From: Straminergon stramineum
Lineage: Eukaryota > Streptophyta > Bryopsida > Hypnales > Calliergonaceae
Length of the DNA: 64,000 nucleotides
Assembly (NCBI GenBank): GCA_963920665.1
Contig: OY987269.1
Span: forward strand, 7,070,501 to 7,134,500
Direction: 5' to 3'
Shown here piece by piece: positions 54,501 through 56,440 of this stretch; positions within the stretch are counted from its first letter, which is position 1, and the number at the start of each line of letters is the position of its first letter. A program made the position numbers and the translations under genes. The notes below the pieces were generated by a model that saw only the letters and a list, made by a program, of their open reading frames with translations, was not told where the DNA came from and ran no database searches.

Positions 54501-54641
54501 GAATCATTGACATCACTTACGACGTTGAATTTGAAGGGATTTCAACAACTAGAAGAGATTCCACGAGCTATAGCCAACATGACATGTTTGCATGGGCTTG
54601 GCTTTGAAGGTTGTAGGAATTTGAGAGTAGGGCATGCATGA
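27525..54641 (+). CDS. Giant open LRR reading frame, about 9,030 codons
   Basis: This frame is open for about 94 units, or some 376 LRRs, and would give a protein near 1 MDa. The codon at 27,549 is a TTG inside a repeat; the first in-frame ATG is at 27,630, also inside a repeat, so no true start is evident. Scaffold residues (Leu, Phe, Gly-Cys) are nearly invariant. Changes fall at LE[K/E]L[Y/H/D]L, NF[E/K/Q]G, GF[E/K/Q]GC and similar exposed positions. Each unit has one Asn-Met-Thr sequon. Diverged units at 32.1-33.9 and 43.9-45.7 kb carry CLHALGFQACKK, GLKILVCEGC and KCEVFEKMPHG. A block of about 11.6 kb is present twice. The frame ends at TGA 54,639-54,641, where the Ser codon of GHASF (TCA) reads TGA. 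LRR domains bind ligands or partners; whether this frame is expressed is unknown. A tandem-array pseudogene kept in frame by homogenisation is the main alternative. Confidence 0.72.
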   Translation, partial: LGFEGCKKLKVGHTSFENLKALKTLDFEGCEVLEKMPHGLGKLASLEKLHLNGCKELNIEDLDLESLTSLMTLNFEGCEQLEEIPLAIANMTCVQWLGFKGCKKLKVGHTSFENLKALKIVHFGGCEVLERMPHGLGKLASLEKLYLNGCKELNIEDLDLESLTSLTTLNFEGCEQLEEIPLAIANMTCVQWLGFEGCKKLKVGHTSFENLKALKIVHFGGCEVLERRPHGLGKLASLEKLYLNGCKELNIEDSDLESLTSLMTLNFEGCEQLEEIPLAIANMTCVQWLGFEGCKKLKVGHTSFENLKALKIVHFGGCEVLERMPHGLGKLASLEKLYLNGCKELNIEDLDLESLTSVMTLNFKGCEQLEEIPLAIANMTCLQWLGFEGCKKLKVGHTSFENLKALKIVHFGGCEVLEKMPHGLGKLASLEKLYLNGCKELNIEDLELESLTSLTTLNFEGCEQLEEIPLAIANMTCVQWLGFEGCKKLKVGHTSFENLKALKIVHFGGCEVLEKMPHGLGKLASLEELHLNGCKELNIEDLELESLTSLTTLNFEGCEQLEEIPLAIANMTCVQWLGFEGCKKLKVGHTSFENLKALKIVHFGGCEVLERMPHGLGKLASLEKLYLNGCKELNIEDLDLESLTSLRTLNFEGCEQLEEIPLAIANMTCVQWLGFEGCKKLKVGHPSFENLKALKIVHFGGCEVLEKMPHGLGKLASLEKLYLNGCKELNIEDLELESLTSLTTLNFEGCEQLEEIPLAIANMTCVQWLGFEGCKKLKVGHTSFENLKALKIVHFGGCEVLEKMPHGLGKLASLEELHLNGCKELNIEDLELESLTSLTTLNFEGCEQLEEIPLAIANMTCLQWLGFEGCKKLKVGHTSFENLKALKIVHFGGCEVVEKMPHGLGKLASLEELHLNGCKELNIEDLELESLTSLTTLNFEGCEQLEEIPLAIANMTCLQWLGFEGCKKLKVGHTSFENLKALKIVHFGGCEVLERMPHGLGKLASLEKLYLNGCKELKIEDSDLESMTSLTTLNFKGCEQLEEIPLAIANMTCLQWLDFEGCKKLKVGHTSFENLKALKTLDFEGCEVLEKMPHGLGKLASLEKLYLNGCKELNIEDLELESLTSLTTLNFEGCEQLEEIPLAIANMTCLQWLGFEGCKKLKVGHTSFENLKALKIVHFGGCEVLERMPHGLGKLASLEKLYLNGCKELKIEDLDLESLTSFTTLNFKGCEQLEEIPLAIANMTCVQWLGFKGCKKLKVGHTSFENLKALKIVHFGGCEVLERMPHGLGKLASLEKLYLNGCKELNIEDLELESLTSLTTLNFEGCEQLEEIPLAIANMTCVQWLGFEGCKKLKVGHTSFENLKALKIVHFGGCEVLERMPHGLGKLASLEKLYLNGCKELNIEDLDLESLTSLMTLNFEGCEQLEEIPLAIANMTCLQWLGFQGCKKLKVGHTSFENLKALKIVHFGGCEVLEKMPHGLGKLASLEELHLNGCKELNIEDLELESLTSLTTLNFEGCQQLEEIPLAITNMTCLHALGFQACKKLKVGHASFENLKGLKILVCEGCEVLEKMPHGLGKLASLEELHLNGCKKLNIEDLDLESLTSLTTLNFEGCEQLEEIPLAITNMTCLHALGFKACKKLKVGHASFENLKGLKILVFEGCEVLEKMPHGLGKLASLEELHLNGCKELKIEDLDLELLTSLTTLNFKGCEQLEEIPLAIANMTCVHELGFEGCKKLRVGHSSFENLKALEILVFAKCEVFEKMPHGLGKLASLEKLYLNGCKELNIEDLDLESLTSLMTLNFEGCEQLEEIPLAIANMTCLQWLSFEGCKKLRLGHTSFKNLKGLTNLYFGGCEVLEEMPYGLGKLASLEELYLNGCKELKIEDLELELMTSLTTLNFEGCQQLEEIPLAIANMTCLQWLSFGGCKKLRVGHASFENLKALKIVYFGGCEVLERMPHGLGKLASLEKLYLNGCKELNIEDSELESMTSLTTLNFEGCEQLEEIPLAIANMTCLQWLGFGGCKKLRVGHASFENLKALKIVYFGGCEVLERMPHGLGKLASLEKLYLNGCKELNIEDSELESMTSLTTLNFEGCEQLEEIPLAIANMTCLEWLSFGGCKKLRVGHASFENLKALKIVYFGGCEVLERMPHGLGKLASLEKLYLNGCKELNIEDLDLESMTSLTTLNFKGCEQLEEIPLAIANMTCVQWLGFEGCKKLKVGHTSFENLKALKIVHFGGCEVLERMPHGLGKLASLEKLYLNGCKELNIEDSELESMTSLTTLNFEGCEQLEEIPLAIANMTCVQWLGFEGCKKLKVGHTSFENLKALKIVHFGGCEVLEKMPHGLGKLASLEKLYLNGCKELNIEDSELESMTSLTTLNFEGCEQLEEIPLAIANMTCLQWLGFEGCKKLKVGHTSFENLKALKIVHFGGCEVLERMPHGLGKLASLEKLYLNGCKELNIEDLDLESMTSLTTLNFKGCEQLEEIPLAIANMTCVQWLGFEGCKKLKVGHTSFENLKALKIVHFGGCEVLERMPHGLGKLASLEKLYLNGCKELNIEDLDLESLTSLMTLNFEGCEQLEEIPLAIANMTCLQWLGFEGCKKLKVGHTSFENLKALKIVHFGGCEVLERMPHGLGKLASLEKLYLNGCKELKIEDSDLESMTSLTTLNFQGCEQLEEIPLAIANMTCVQWLGFEGCKKLKVGHTSFENLKALKIVHFGGCEVLEKMPHGLGKLASLEELHLNGCKELNIEDLELESLTSLTTLNFEGCEQLEEIPLAIANMTCVQWLGFEGCKKLKVGHTSFENLKALKIVHFGGCEVLEKMPHGLGKLASLEKLYLNGCKELNIEDLELESLTSLTTLNFEGCEQLEEIPLAIANMTCVQWLGFEGCKKLKVGHTSFENLKALKIVHFGGCEVLEKMPHGLGKLASLEELHLNGCKELNIEDLELESLTSLTTLNFEGCEQLEEIPLAIANMTCLQWLGFEGCKKLKVGHTSFENLKALKIVHFGGCEVVEKMPHGLGKLASLEELHLNGCKELNIEDLELESLTSLTTLNFEGCEQLEEIPLAIANMTCVQWLGFEGCKKLKVGHTSFENLKALKIVHFGGCEVLERMPHGLGKLASLEKLYLNGCKELKIEDSDLESMTSLTTLNFEGCEQLEEIPLTIANMTCLQWLDFEGCKKLKVGHTSFENLKALKTLDFEGCEVLEKMPHGLGKLASLEKLYLNGCKELKIEDSDLESMTSLTTLNSEGCQQLEEIPLAIANMTCLQWLGFEGCKKLKVGHTSFENLKALKIVHFGGCEVLERMPHGLGKLASLEKLYLNGCKELKIEDLDLESLTSFTTLNFKGCEQLEEIPLAIANMTCVQWLGFKGCKKLKVGHTSFENLKALKIVHFGGCEVLERMPHGLGKLASLEELHLNGCKELNIEDLELESLTSLTTLNFEGCEQLEEIPLAIANMTCVQWLGFEGCKKLKVGHTSFENLKALKIVHFGGCEVLEKMPHGLGKLASLEKLYLNGCKELKIEDLDLESLTSLMTLNFEGCEQLEEIPLAIANMTCLQWLGFKGCKKLKVGHTSFENLKALKIVHFGGCEVLEKMPHGLGKLASLEELHLNGCKELNIEDLELESLTSLTTLNFEGCQQLEEIPLAITNMTCLHALGFQACKKLKVGHASFENLKGLKILVCEGCEVLEKMPHGLGKLASLEELHLNGCKKLNIEDLDLESLTSLTTLNFEGCEQLEEIPLAITNMTCLHAFGFKACKKLKVGHASFENLKGLKILVFEGCEVLEKMPHGLGKLASLEVLDLNGCKELNIEDLELESLTSLTTLNFEGCEQLEEIPLAIANMTCVQWLGFEGCKKLKVGHTSFENLKALKIVHFGGCEVLERRPHGLGKLASLEKLYLNGCKELNIEDSDLESMTSLTTLNFKGCEQLEEIPLAIANMTCLQWLDFEGCMKLKVGHTSFENLKALKTLDFEGCEVLEKMPHGLGKLASLEKLYLNGCKELKIEDSDLESMTSLTTLNSEGCQQLEEIPLAIANMTCLQWLGFEGCKKLKVGHTSFENLKALKIVHFGGCEVLERMPHGLGKLASLEKLYLNGCKELKIEDSDLESMTSLTTLNFEGCEQLEEIPLAIANMTCVQWLGFEGCKKLKVGHTSFENLKALKIVQFGGCEVLERRPHGLGKLASLEKLYLNGCKELNIEDSDLESMTSLTTLNFKGCEQLEEIPLAIANMTCLQWLDFEGCKKLKVGHTSFENLKALKTLDFEGCEVLEKMPHGLGKLASLEKLYLNGCKELKIEDSDLESMTSLTTLNSEGCQQLEEIPLAIANMTCLQWLGFEGCKKLKVGHTSFENLKALKIVHFGGCEVLERMPHGLGKLASLEKLYLNGCKELKIEDSDLESMTSLTTLNFKGCEQLEEIPLAIANMTCVQWLGFEGCKKLKVGHTSFENLKALKIVHFGGCVVLERMPHGLGKLASLEKLYLNGCKELNIEDLDLESMTSLTTLNFEGCEQLEEIPLAIANMTCLQWLGFEGCKKLKVGHTSFENLKALKIVLFGGCEVLERMPHGLEKLASLEKLYLNGCKELNIEDLDLESMTSLTTLNFKGCEQLEEIPLAIANMTCVQWLGFEGCKKLKVGHTSFENLKALKIVHFGGCEVLERMPHGLGKLASLEKLYLNGCKELNIEDSELESMTSLTTLNFEGCEQLEEIPLAIANMTCLQWLGFEGCKKLKVGHTSFENLKALKIVHFGGCEVLEKMPHGLGKLASLEELHLNGCKELNIEDLELESLTSLTTLNFEGCEQLEEIPLAIANMTCVQWLGFEGCKKLKVGHTSFENLKALKIVHFGGCEVLERMPHGLGKLASLEKLYLNGCKELNIEDLDLESLTSLMTLNFEGCEQLEEIPLAIANMTCVQWLGFEGCKKLKVGHTSFENLKALKIVHFGGCEVLERMPHGLGKLASLEKLYLNGCKELNIEDSELESMTSLTTLNFEGCEQLEEIPLAIANMTCLQWLGFEGCKKLKVGHTSFENLKALKIVHFGGCEVLERMPHGLGKLASLEKLYLNGCKELNIEDSELESMTSLTTLNFEGCEQLEEIPLAIANMTCVQWLGFEGCKKLKVGHTSFENLKALKTLDFEGCEVLEKMPHGLGKLASLEKLYLNGCKELNIEDLELESLTSLTTLNFEGCEQLEEIPLAIANMTCLQWLGFEGCKKLKVGHTSFENLKALKIVHFGGCEVLERMPHGLGKLASLEKLYLNGCKELKIEDLDLESLTSFTTLNFEGCEQLEEIPLAIANMTCVQWLGFEGCKKLKVGHTSFENLKALKIVHFGGCEVLERMPHGLGKLASLEKLYLNGCKELNIEDLDLESLTSLMTLNFEGCEQLEEIPLAIANMTCLQWLGFQGCKKLKVGHTSFENLKALKIVHFGGCEVLEKMPHGLGKLASLEELHLNGCKELNIEDLELESLTSLTTLNFEGCQQLEEIPLAITNMTCLHALGFQACKKLKVGHASFENLKGLKILVCEGCEVLEKMPHGLGKLASLEELHLNGCKKLNIEDLDLESLTSLTTLNFEGCEQLEEIPLAITNMTCLHALGFKACKKLKVGHASFENLKGLKILVFEGCEVLEKMPHGLGKLASLEELHLNGCKELKIEDLDLELLTSLTTLNFKGCEQLEEIPLAIANMTCVHELGFEGCKKLRVGHSSFENLKALEILVFAKCEVFEKMPHGLGKLASLEKLYLNGCKELNIEDLDLESLTSLMTLNFEGCEQLEEIPLAIANMTCLQWLSFEGCKKLRLGHTSFKNLKGLTNLYFGGCEVLEEMPYGLGKLASLEELYLNGCKELKIEDLELELMTSLTTLNFEGCQQLEEIPLAIANMTCLQWLSFGGCKKLRVGHASFENLKALKIVYFGGCEVLERMPHGLGKLASLEKLYLNGCKELNIEDSELESMTSLTTLNFEGCEQLEEIPLAIANMTCLQWLGFGGCKKLRVGHASFENLKALKIVYFGGCEVLERMPHGLGKLASLEKLYLNGCKELNIEDSELESMTSLTTLNFEGCEQLEEIPLAIANMTCLEWLSFGGCKKLRVGHASFENLKALKIVYFGGCEVLERMPHGLGKLASLEKLYLNGCKELNIEDLDLESMTSLTTLNFKGCEQLEEIPLAIANMTCVQWLGFEGCKKLKVGHTSFENLKALKIVHFGGCEVLERMPHGLGKLASLEKLYLNGCKELNIEDSELESMTSLTTLNFEGCEQLEEIPLAIANMTCVQWLGFEGCKKLKVGHTSFENLKALKIVHFGGCEVLERMPHGLGKLASLEKLYLNGCKELNIEDSELESMTSLTTLNFEGCEQLEEIPLAIANMTCLQWLGFEGCKKLKVGHTSFENLKALKIVHFGGCEVLERMPHGLGKLASLEKLYLNGCKELNIEDLDLESMTSLTTLNFKGCEQLEEIPLAIANMTCVQWLGFEGCKKLKVGHTSFENLKALKIVHFGGCEVLERMPHGLGKLASLEKLYLNGCKELNIEDLDLESLTSLMTLNFEGCEQLEEIPLAIANMTCLQWLGFEGCKKLKVGHTSFENLKALKIVHFGGCEVLERMPHGLGKLASLEKLYLNGCKELKIEDSDLESMTSLTTLNFQGCEQLEEIPLAIANMTCVQWLGFEGCKKLKVGHTSFENLKALKIVHFGGCEVLEKMPHGLGKLASLEELHLNGCKELNIEDLELESLTSLTTLNFEGCEQLEEIPLAIANMTCVQWLGFEGCKKLKVGHTSFENLKALKIVHFGGCEVLEKMPHGLGKLASLEKLYLNGCKELNIEDLELESLTSLTTLNFEGCEQLEEIPLAIANMTCVQWLGFEGCKKLKVGHTSFENLKALKIVHFGGCEVLEKMPHGLGKLASLEELHLNGCKELNIEDLELESLTSLTTLNFEGCEQLEEIPLAIANMTCLQWLGFEGCKKLKVGHTSFENLKALKIVHFGGCEVVEKMPHGLGKLASLEELHLNGCKELNIEDLELESLTSLTTLNFEGCEQLEEIPLAIANMTCVQWLGFEGCKKLKVGHTSFENLKALKIVHFGGCEVLERMPHGLGKLASLEKLYLNGCKELKIEDSDLESMTSLTTLNFEGCEQLEEIPLTIANMTCLQWLDFEGCKKLKVGHTSFENLKALKTLDFEGCEVLEKMPHGLGKLASLEKLYLNGCKELKIEDSDLESMTSLTTLNSEGCQQLEEIPLAIANMTCLQWLGFEGCKKLKVGHTSFENLKALKIVHFGGCEVLERMPHGLGKLASLEKLYLNGCKELKIEDLDLESLTSFTTLNFKGCEQLEEIPLAIANMTCVQWLGFKGCKKLKVGHTSFENLKALKIVHFGGCEVLERMPHGLGKLASLEELHLNGCKELNIEDLELESLTSLTTLNFEGCEQLEEIPLAIANMTCVQWLGFEGCKKLKVGHTSFENLKALKIVHFGGCEVLEKMPHGLGKLASLEKLYLNGCKELKIEDLDLESLTSLMTLNFEGCEQLEEIPLAIANMTCLQWLGFKGCKKLKVGHTSFENLKALKIVHFGGCEVLEKMPHGLGKLASLEELHLNGCKELNIEDLELESLTSLTTLNFEGCQQLEEIPLAITNMTCLHALGFQACKKLKVGHASFENLKGLKILVCEGCEVLEKMPHGLGKLASLEELHLNGCKKLNIEDLDLESLTSLTTLNFEGCEQLEEIPLAITNMTCLHAFGFKACKKLKVGHASFENLKGLKILVFEGCEVLEKMPHGLGKLASLEVLDLNGCKELNIEDLELESLTSLTTLNFEGCEQLEEIPLAIANMTCVQWLGFEGCKKLKVGHTSFENLKALKIVHFGGCEVLERRPHGLGKLASLEKLYLNGCKELNIEDSDLESMTSLTTLNFKGCEQLEEIPLAIANMTCLQWLDFEGCMKLKVGHTSFENLKALKTLDFEGCEVLEKMPHGLGKLASLEKLYLNGCKELKIEDSDLESMTSLTTLNSEGCQQLEEIPLAIANMTCLQWLGFEGCKKLKVGHTSFENLKALKIVHFGGCEVLERMPHGLGKLASLEKLYLNGCKELKIEDSDLESMTSLTTLNFEGCEQLEEIPLAIANMTCVQWLGFEGCKKLKVGHTSFENLKALKIVQFGGCEVLERRPHGLGKLASLEKLYLNGCKELNIEDSDLESMTSLTTLNFKGCEQLEEIPLAIANMTCLQWLDFEGCKKLKVGHTSFENLKALKTLDFEGCEVLEKMPHGLGKLASLEKLYLNGCKELKIEDSDLESMTSLTTLNSEGCQQLEEIPLAIANMTCLQWLGFEGCKKLKVGHTSFENLKALKIVHFGGCEVLERMPHGLGKLASLEKLYLNGCKELKIEDSDLESMTSLTTLNFKGCEQLEEIPLAIANMTCVQWLGFEGCKKLKVGHTSFENLKALKIVHFGGCVVLERMPHGLGKLASLEKLYLNGCKELNIEDLDLESMTSLTTLNFEGCEQLEEIPLAIANMTCLQWLGFEGCKKLKVGHTSFENLKALKIVLFGGCEVLERMPHGLEKLASLEKLYLNGCKELNIEDLDLESMTSLTTLNFKGCEQLEEIPLAIANMTCVQWLGFEGCKKLKVGHTSFENLKALKIVHFGGCEVLERMPHGLGKLASLEKLYLNGCKELNIEDSELESMTSLTTLNFEGCEQLEEIPLAIANMTCLQWLGFEGCKKLKVGHTSFENLKALKIVHFGGCEVLEKMPHGLGKLASLEELHLNGCKELNIEDLELESLTSLTTLNFEGCEQLEEIPLAIANMTCVQWLGFEGCKKLKVGHTSFENLKALKIVHFGGCEVLERMPHGLGKLASLEKLYLNGCKELNIEDLDLESLTSLMTLNFEGCEQLEEIPLAIANMTCVQWLGFEGCKKLKVGHTSFENLKALKIVHFGGCEVLEKMPHGLGKLASLEELHLNGCKELNIEDLDLESLTSLTTLNFEGCEQLEEIPLAITNMTCLHALGFKACKKLKVGHASFENLKGLKILVFEGCEVLEKMPHGLGKLASLEVLDLSGCKELNIEDLELESLTSLTTLNLKGFQQLEEIPRAIANMTCLHGLGFEGCRNLRVGHA
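30698..42307 (+). repeat. Large higher-order repeat, copy 1 (about 11.6 kb)
   Basis: The order of rare variants (FTTLNF, HALGFQACKK, KCEVFEKM, RLGHTSFKN, GGCMKL-type FEGCMKL, GGCVVLERM, HGLEKLAS) is repeated downstream. The offset is 12,096 bp (42 units) up to about 31,206 and 11,808 bp (41 units) after it. The copy boundaries were placed at the first mismatch on each side: LDFEGC against LGFEGC at 30,697, and VLERM against VLEKM at 42,308. Confidence 0.9.
42794..54115 (+). repeat. Large higher-order repeat, copy 2 (about 11.3 kb, one unit shorter)
   Basis: This copy matches 30,698-42,307 almost completely. It lacks one 288-bp unit: a LTSFTTLNF unit is joined near 43,300 to the second half of the next unit, recognisable by NFEGC and the CCACTA codon pair. 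One further tract differs, VLERMPHG near 46,335 where copy 1 has VLEKMPHG near 34,527. Confidence 0.9.
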
Positions 54642-55946
54642 TTTGAAAATCTCAAGGCTTTAAAGATTGTACACTTTGGAGGATGTGAGGTGCTAGAGAA
54701 AATGCCCCACGGATTGGGAAAGTTGGCATCACTAGAAGAGCTCCATTTGAATGGTTGCAAGGAGTTGAATATTGAGGATTTGGATCTTGAATTATTGACA
54801 TCACTTACGACGTTGAATTTTAAGGGATGTGAACAACTAGAAGAGATTCCGCTAGCCATAGCCAACATGACATGTGTGCATGAGCTTGGCTTTGAAGGTT
54901 GTAAGAAGTTGAGAGTGGGGCACTCATCATTTGAAAACCTCAAGGCTTTAGAGATTCTAGTCTTTGCTAAATGTGAGGTTTTTGAGAAAATGCCCCACGG
55001 ATTGGGAAAGTTGGCATCATTAGAGAAGCTCTATTTGAATGGTTGCAAGGAGTTGAATATTGAGGATTTGGATCTTGAATCATTGACATCACTTATGACG
55101 TTGAATTTTGAGGGATGTGAACAACTAGAAGAGATTCCGCTAGCCATAGCCAACATGACATGTTTGCAATGGCTTAGCTTTGAAGGTTGCAAGAAGTTGA
55201 GGCTAGGGCACACATCATTCAAGAATCTGAAGGGTTTAACGAATCTATACTTTGGAGGATGTGAGGTGCTAGAGGAAATGCCCTACGGATTGGGAAAGTT
55301 GGCATCGCTAGAAGAGCTCTATTTGAATGGTTGCAAGGAGTTGAAGATTGAGGATTTGGAGCTTGAATTAATGACATCACTAACGACATTGAATTTTGAG
55401 GGATGTGAACAACTAGAAGAGATTCCACTAGCTATAGCCAACATGACATGTTTGCAATGGCTTAGCTTTGGAGGTTGTAAGAAGTTGAGGGTGGGGCATG
55501 CATCATTTGAAAATCTCAAGGCTTTAAAGATTGTATACTTTGGAGAGTGTGAGGTGCTAGAGAAAATGCCGCACGGATTGGGAAAGTTGGCATCACTTGA
55601 AGAGCTCTATTTGAATGGTTGCAAGGAGTTGAATATTGAGGATTTGGAGCTTGAATCAATGACATCACTTACTACATTGAATTTTAAGGGATGTGAACAA
55701 CTAGAAGAGATTCTGCTAGCCATACCGAACATGACATGTTTGCAATGGCTTGGCTTTGAAGGTTGTAAGAAGTTGAAGGTGGGGCATGCATCATTTGAGA
55801 ACCTCAAGGCTTTAAAGATTGTACACTTTGGAGGATGTGAGGTGCTAGAGAAAATGCCCCACGGATTGGGAAAGTTGGCATCACTTGAAGAGCTTGATTT
55901 GAATGGTTGCAAGAAGTTGAAGATTGAGGATTTGGAGCTGAAATGA
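54642..55946 (+). CDS. Terminal LRR array segment, 4.5 units
   Basis: This segment continues the same frame after the TGA at 54,639 and ends at TGA 55,944-55,946, where the Ser codon of the first-LRR ES[L/M]TS stretch again reads TGA. It encodes about 18 LRRs and holds the most diverged units of the array: VHELGFEGCKKLRVGHSSF, FAKCEVFEKM, LRLGHTSFKNLKGL, EEMPYGLG and FGECEVLEKM. About 850 bp are a third copy of a section found at 32.5-33.4 and 44.3-45.2 kb. Past the stop, similarity continues but decays, so this TGA is probably not the ancestral end of the protein. The first usable ATG codons are inside repeats. Confidence 0.62.
   Translation, partial: FENLKALKIVHFGGCEVLEKMPHGLGKLASLEELHLNGCKELNIEDLDLELLTSLTTLNFKGCEQLEEIPLAIANMTCVHELGFEGCKKLRVGHSSFENLKALEILVFAKCEVFEKMPHGLGKLASLEKLYLNGCKELNIEDLDLESLTSLMTLNFEGCEQLEEIPLAIANMTCLQWLSFEGCKKLRLGHTSFKNLKGLTNLYFGGCEVLEEMPYGLGKLASLEELYLNGCKELKIEDLELELMTSLTTLNFEGCEQLEEIPLAIANMTCLQWLSFGGCKKLRVGHASFENLKALKIVYFGECEVLEKMPHGLGKLASLEELYLNGCKELNIEDLELESMTSLTTLNFKGCEQLEEILLAIPNMTCLQWLGFEGCKKLKVGHASFENLKALKIVHFGGCEVLEKMPHGLGKLASLEELDLNGCKKLKIEDLELK
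54697..55545 (+). repeat. Third copy of the diverged-unit section
   Basis: This section matches about 32,521-33,369 (offset 77 units) and the corresponding part of copy 2 at 44.3 kb. Small differences are LNIEDLDLELL for LKIEDLDLELL and NFEGCEQ for NFEGCQQ. It shows that the duplicated block originally reached the array's 3' edge. Confidence 0.85.
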
Positions 55947-56440
55947 ATGACATCACTTTTGACATTGAATTTTAGGGTATGTGAAGGACATATGGAAGTA
56001 TGATTTCGAAGAATGTGGTCTTAAATTGGATATTTTTGTAATTTTGGATTTGATGGTTTAGTAAAGTTGAAGGGGATACTTGGAAGTATTGAAAATTTCA
56101 TAGTTATGAAAATTATTGATTTGAGAATTTACTTCAAATGGATTGATTATTTTTGTACAATTGTAGTTTGTAATAATCAAAAGTTGAAGACTATTAAATT
56201 TTTTTTATAGTTGTATTTATAGGTAATATGTTTTATGTTGAATTTGAAAGGATCCAATGAATTGAAAGGAATTTTACATTCCATTGGCAACATTTTATGT
56301 TTGTAGCTGTTAGGATTTGAAGATTTTATATAAGTATTTGATGATGGTACATGTCACATTTGAAATTCTTAAGGATTTGTGGTTTTATCTTTTTTTGATT
56401 GGAAAGCTTGAAATCTTTGGTAGAAATTTAATCCAATGAC
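55947..56440 (+). pseudogene. Decayed LRR remnant at the 3' edge of the array
   Basis: Past the last stop the DNA still lines up with the unit but with many stops and indels. At 55,947-55,990 the frame gives MTSLLTLNF and then breaks. Near 56,239 the words LNLKGSNELKG and IGNILCL followed by a stop and LLGFED can be read against LNFEGCEQLEE, IANMTCL and LGFEGC. Near 56,352 a stretch resembles the GHASFENLK segment at the DNA level. These are one to two old units left outside the zone of homogenisation. Confidence 0.72.

Larger units (their letters stand above)
1..55946 (+). repeat. Giant 288-bp tandem array encoding 24-residue LRRs (about 194 units)
   Basis: The same 288-bp unit recurs head to tail from the first base to 55,946; for example, the codon pair for Leu-Tyr before Asn-Gly-Cys falls at 21 and every 288 bases after it. 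Each unit encodes four LRRs of 24 residues, starting LYLNGCKEL, LNFEGCEQL, LGFEGCKKL and VHFGGCEVL. All fit the LxxLxLxxC pattern of plant resistance-protein LRRs. The frame (positions divisible by 3) is kept throughout. Units differ at a small set of codons, and those differences travel together in multi-unit blocks, which is the mark of unequal crossing over and gene conversion. Central units are nearly identical, while units near 32-34, 44-46 and 54-56 kb are more diverged. The array continues beyond the left edge. Confidence 0.97.

Noticed and set aside
10845..54690. Separate genes starting at 10,845, 13,725, 14,589, 16,029, 19,485, 20,349, 22,653, 23,517, 27,549 and 54,690
   Set aside because: All but one of these starts are a TTG leucine codon in the repeat read as a start, and 54,690 is likewise inside a repeat. 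The frame is continuous with the preceding segment, so these are pieces of one array.
23..55912. Over 100 minus-strand ORFs of 66 to 258 codons, repeating every 288 bp across the array
   Set aside because: They are the antisense shadow of one 288-bp unit whose reverse frame happens to be open for 66 codons. They copy the unit period exactly and end wherever a plus-strand variant creates a stop. No independent start context or domain is seen.
1..55946. CRISPR array or satellite DNA
   Set aside because: The unit is 288 bp with no short repeat-spacer pattern, it is fully coding, and it translates into a recognised LRR motif.
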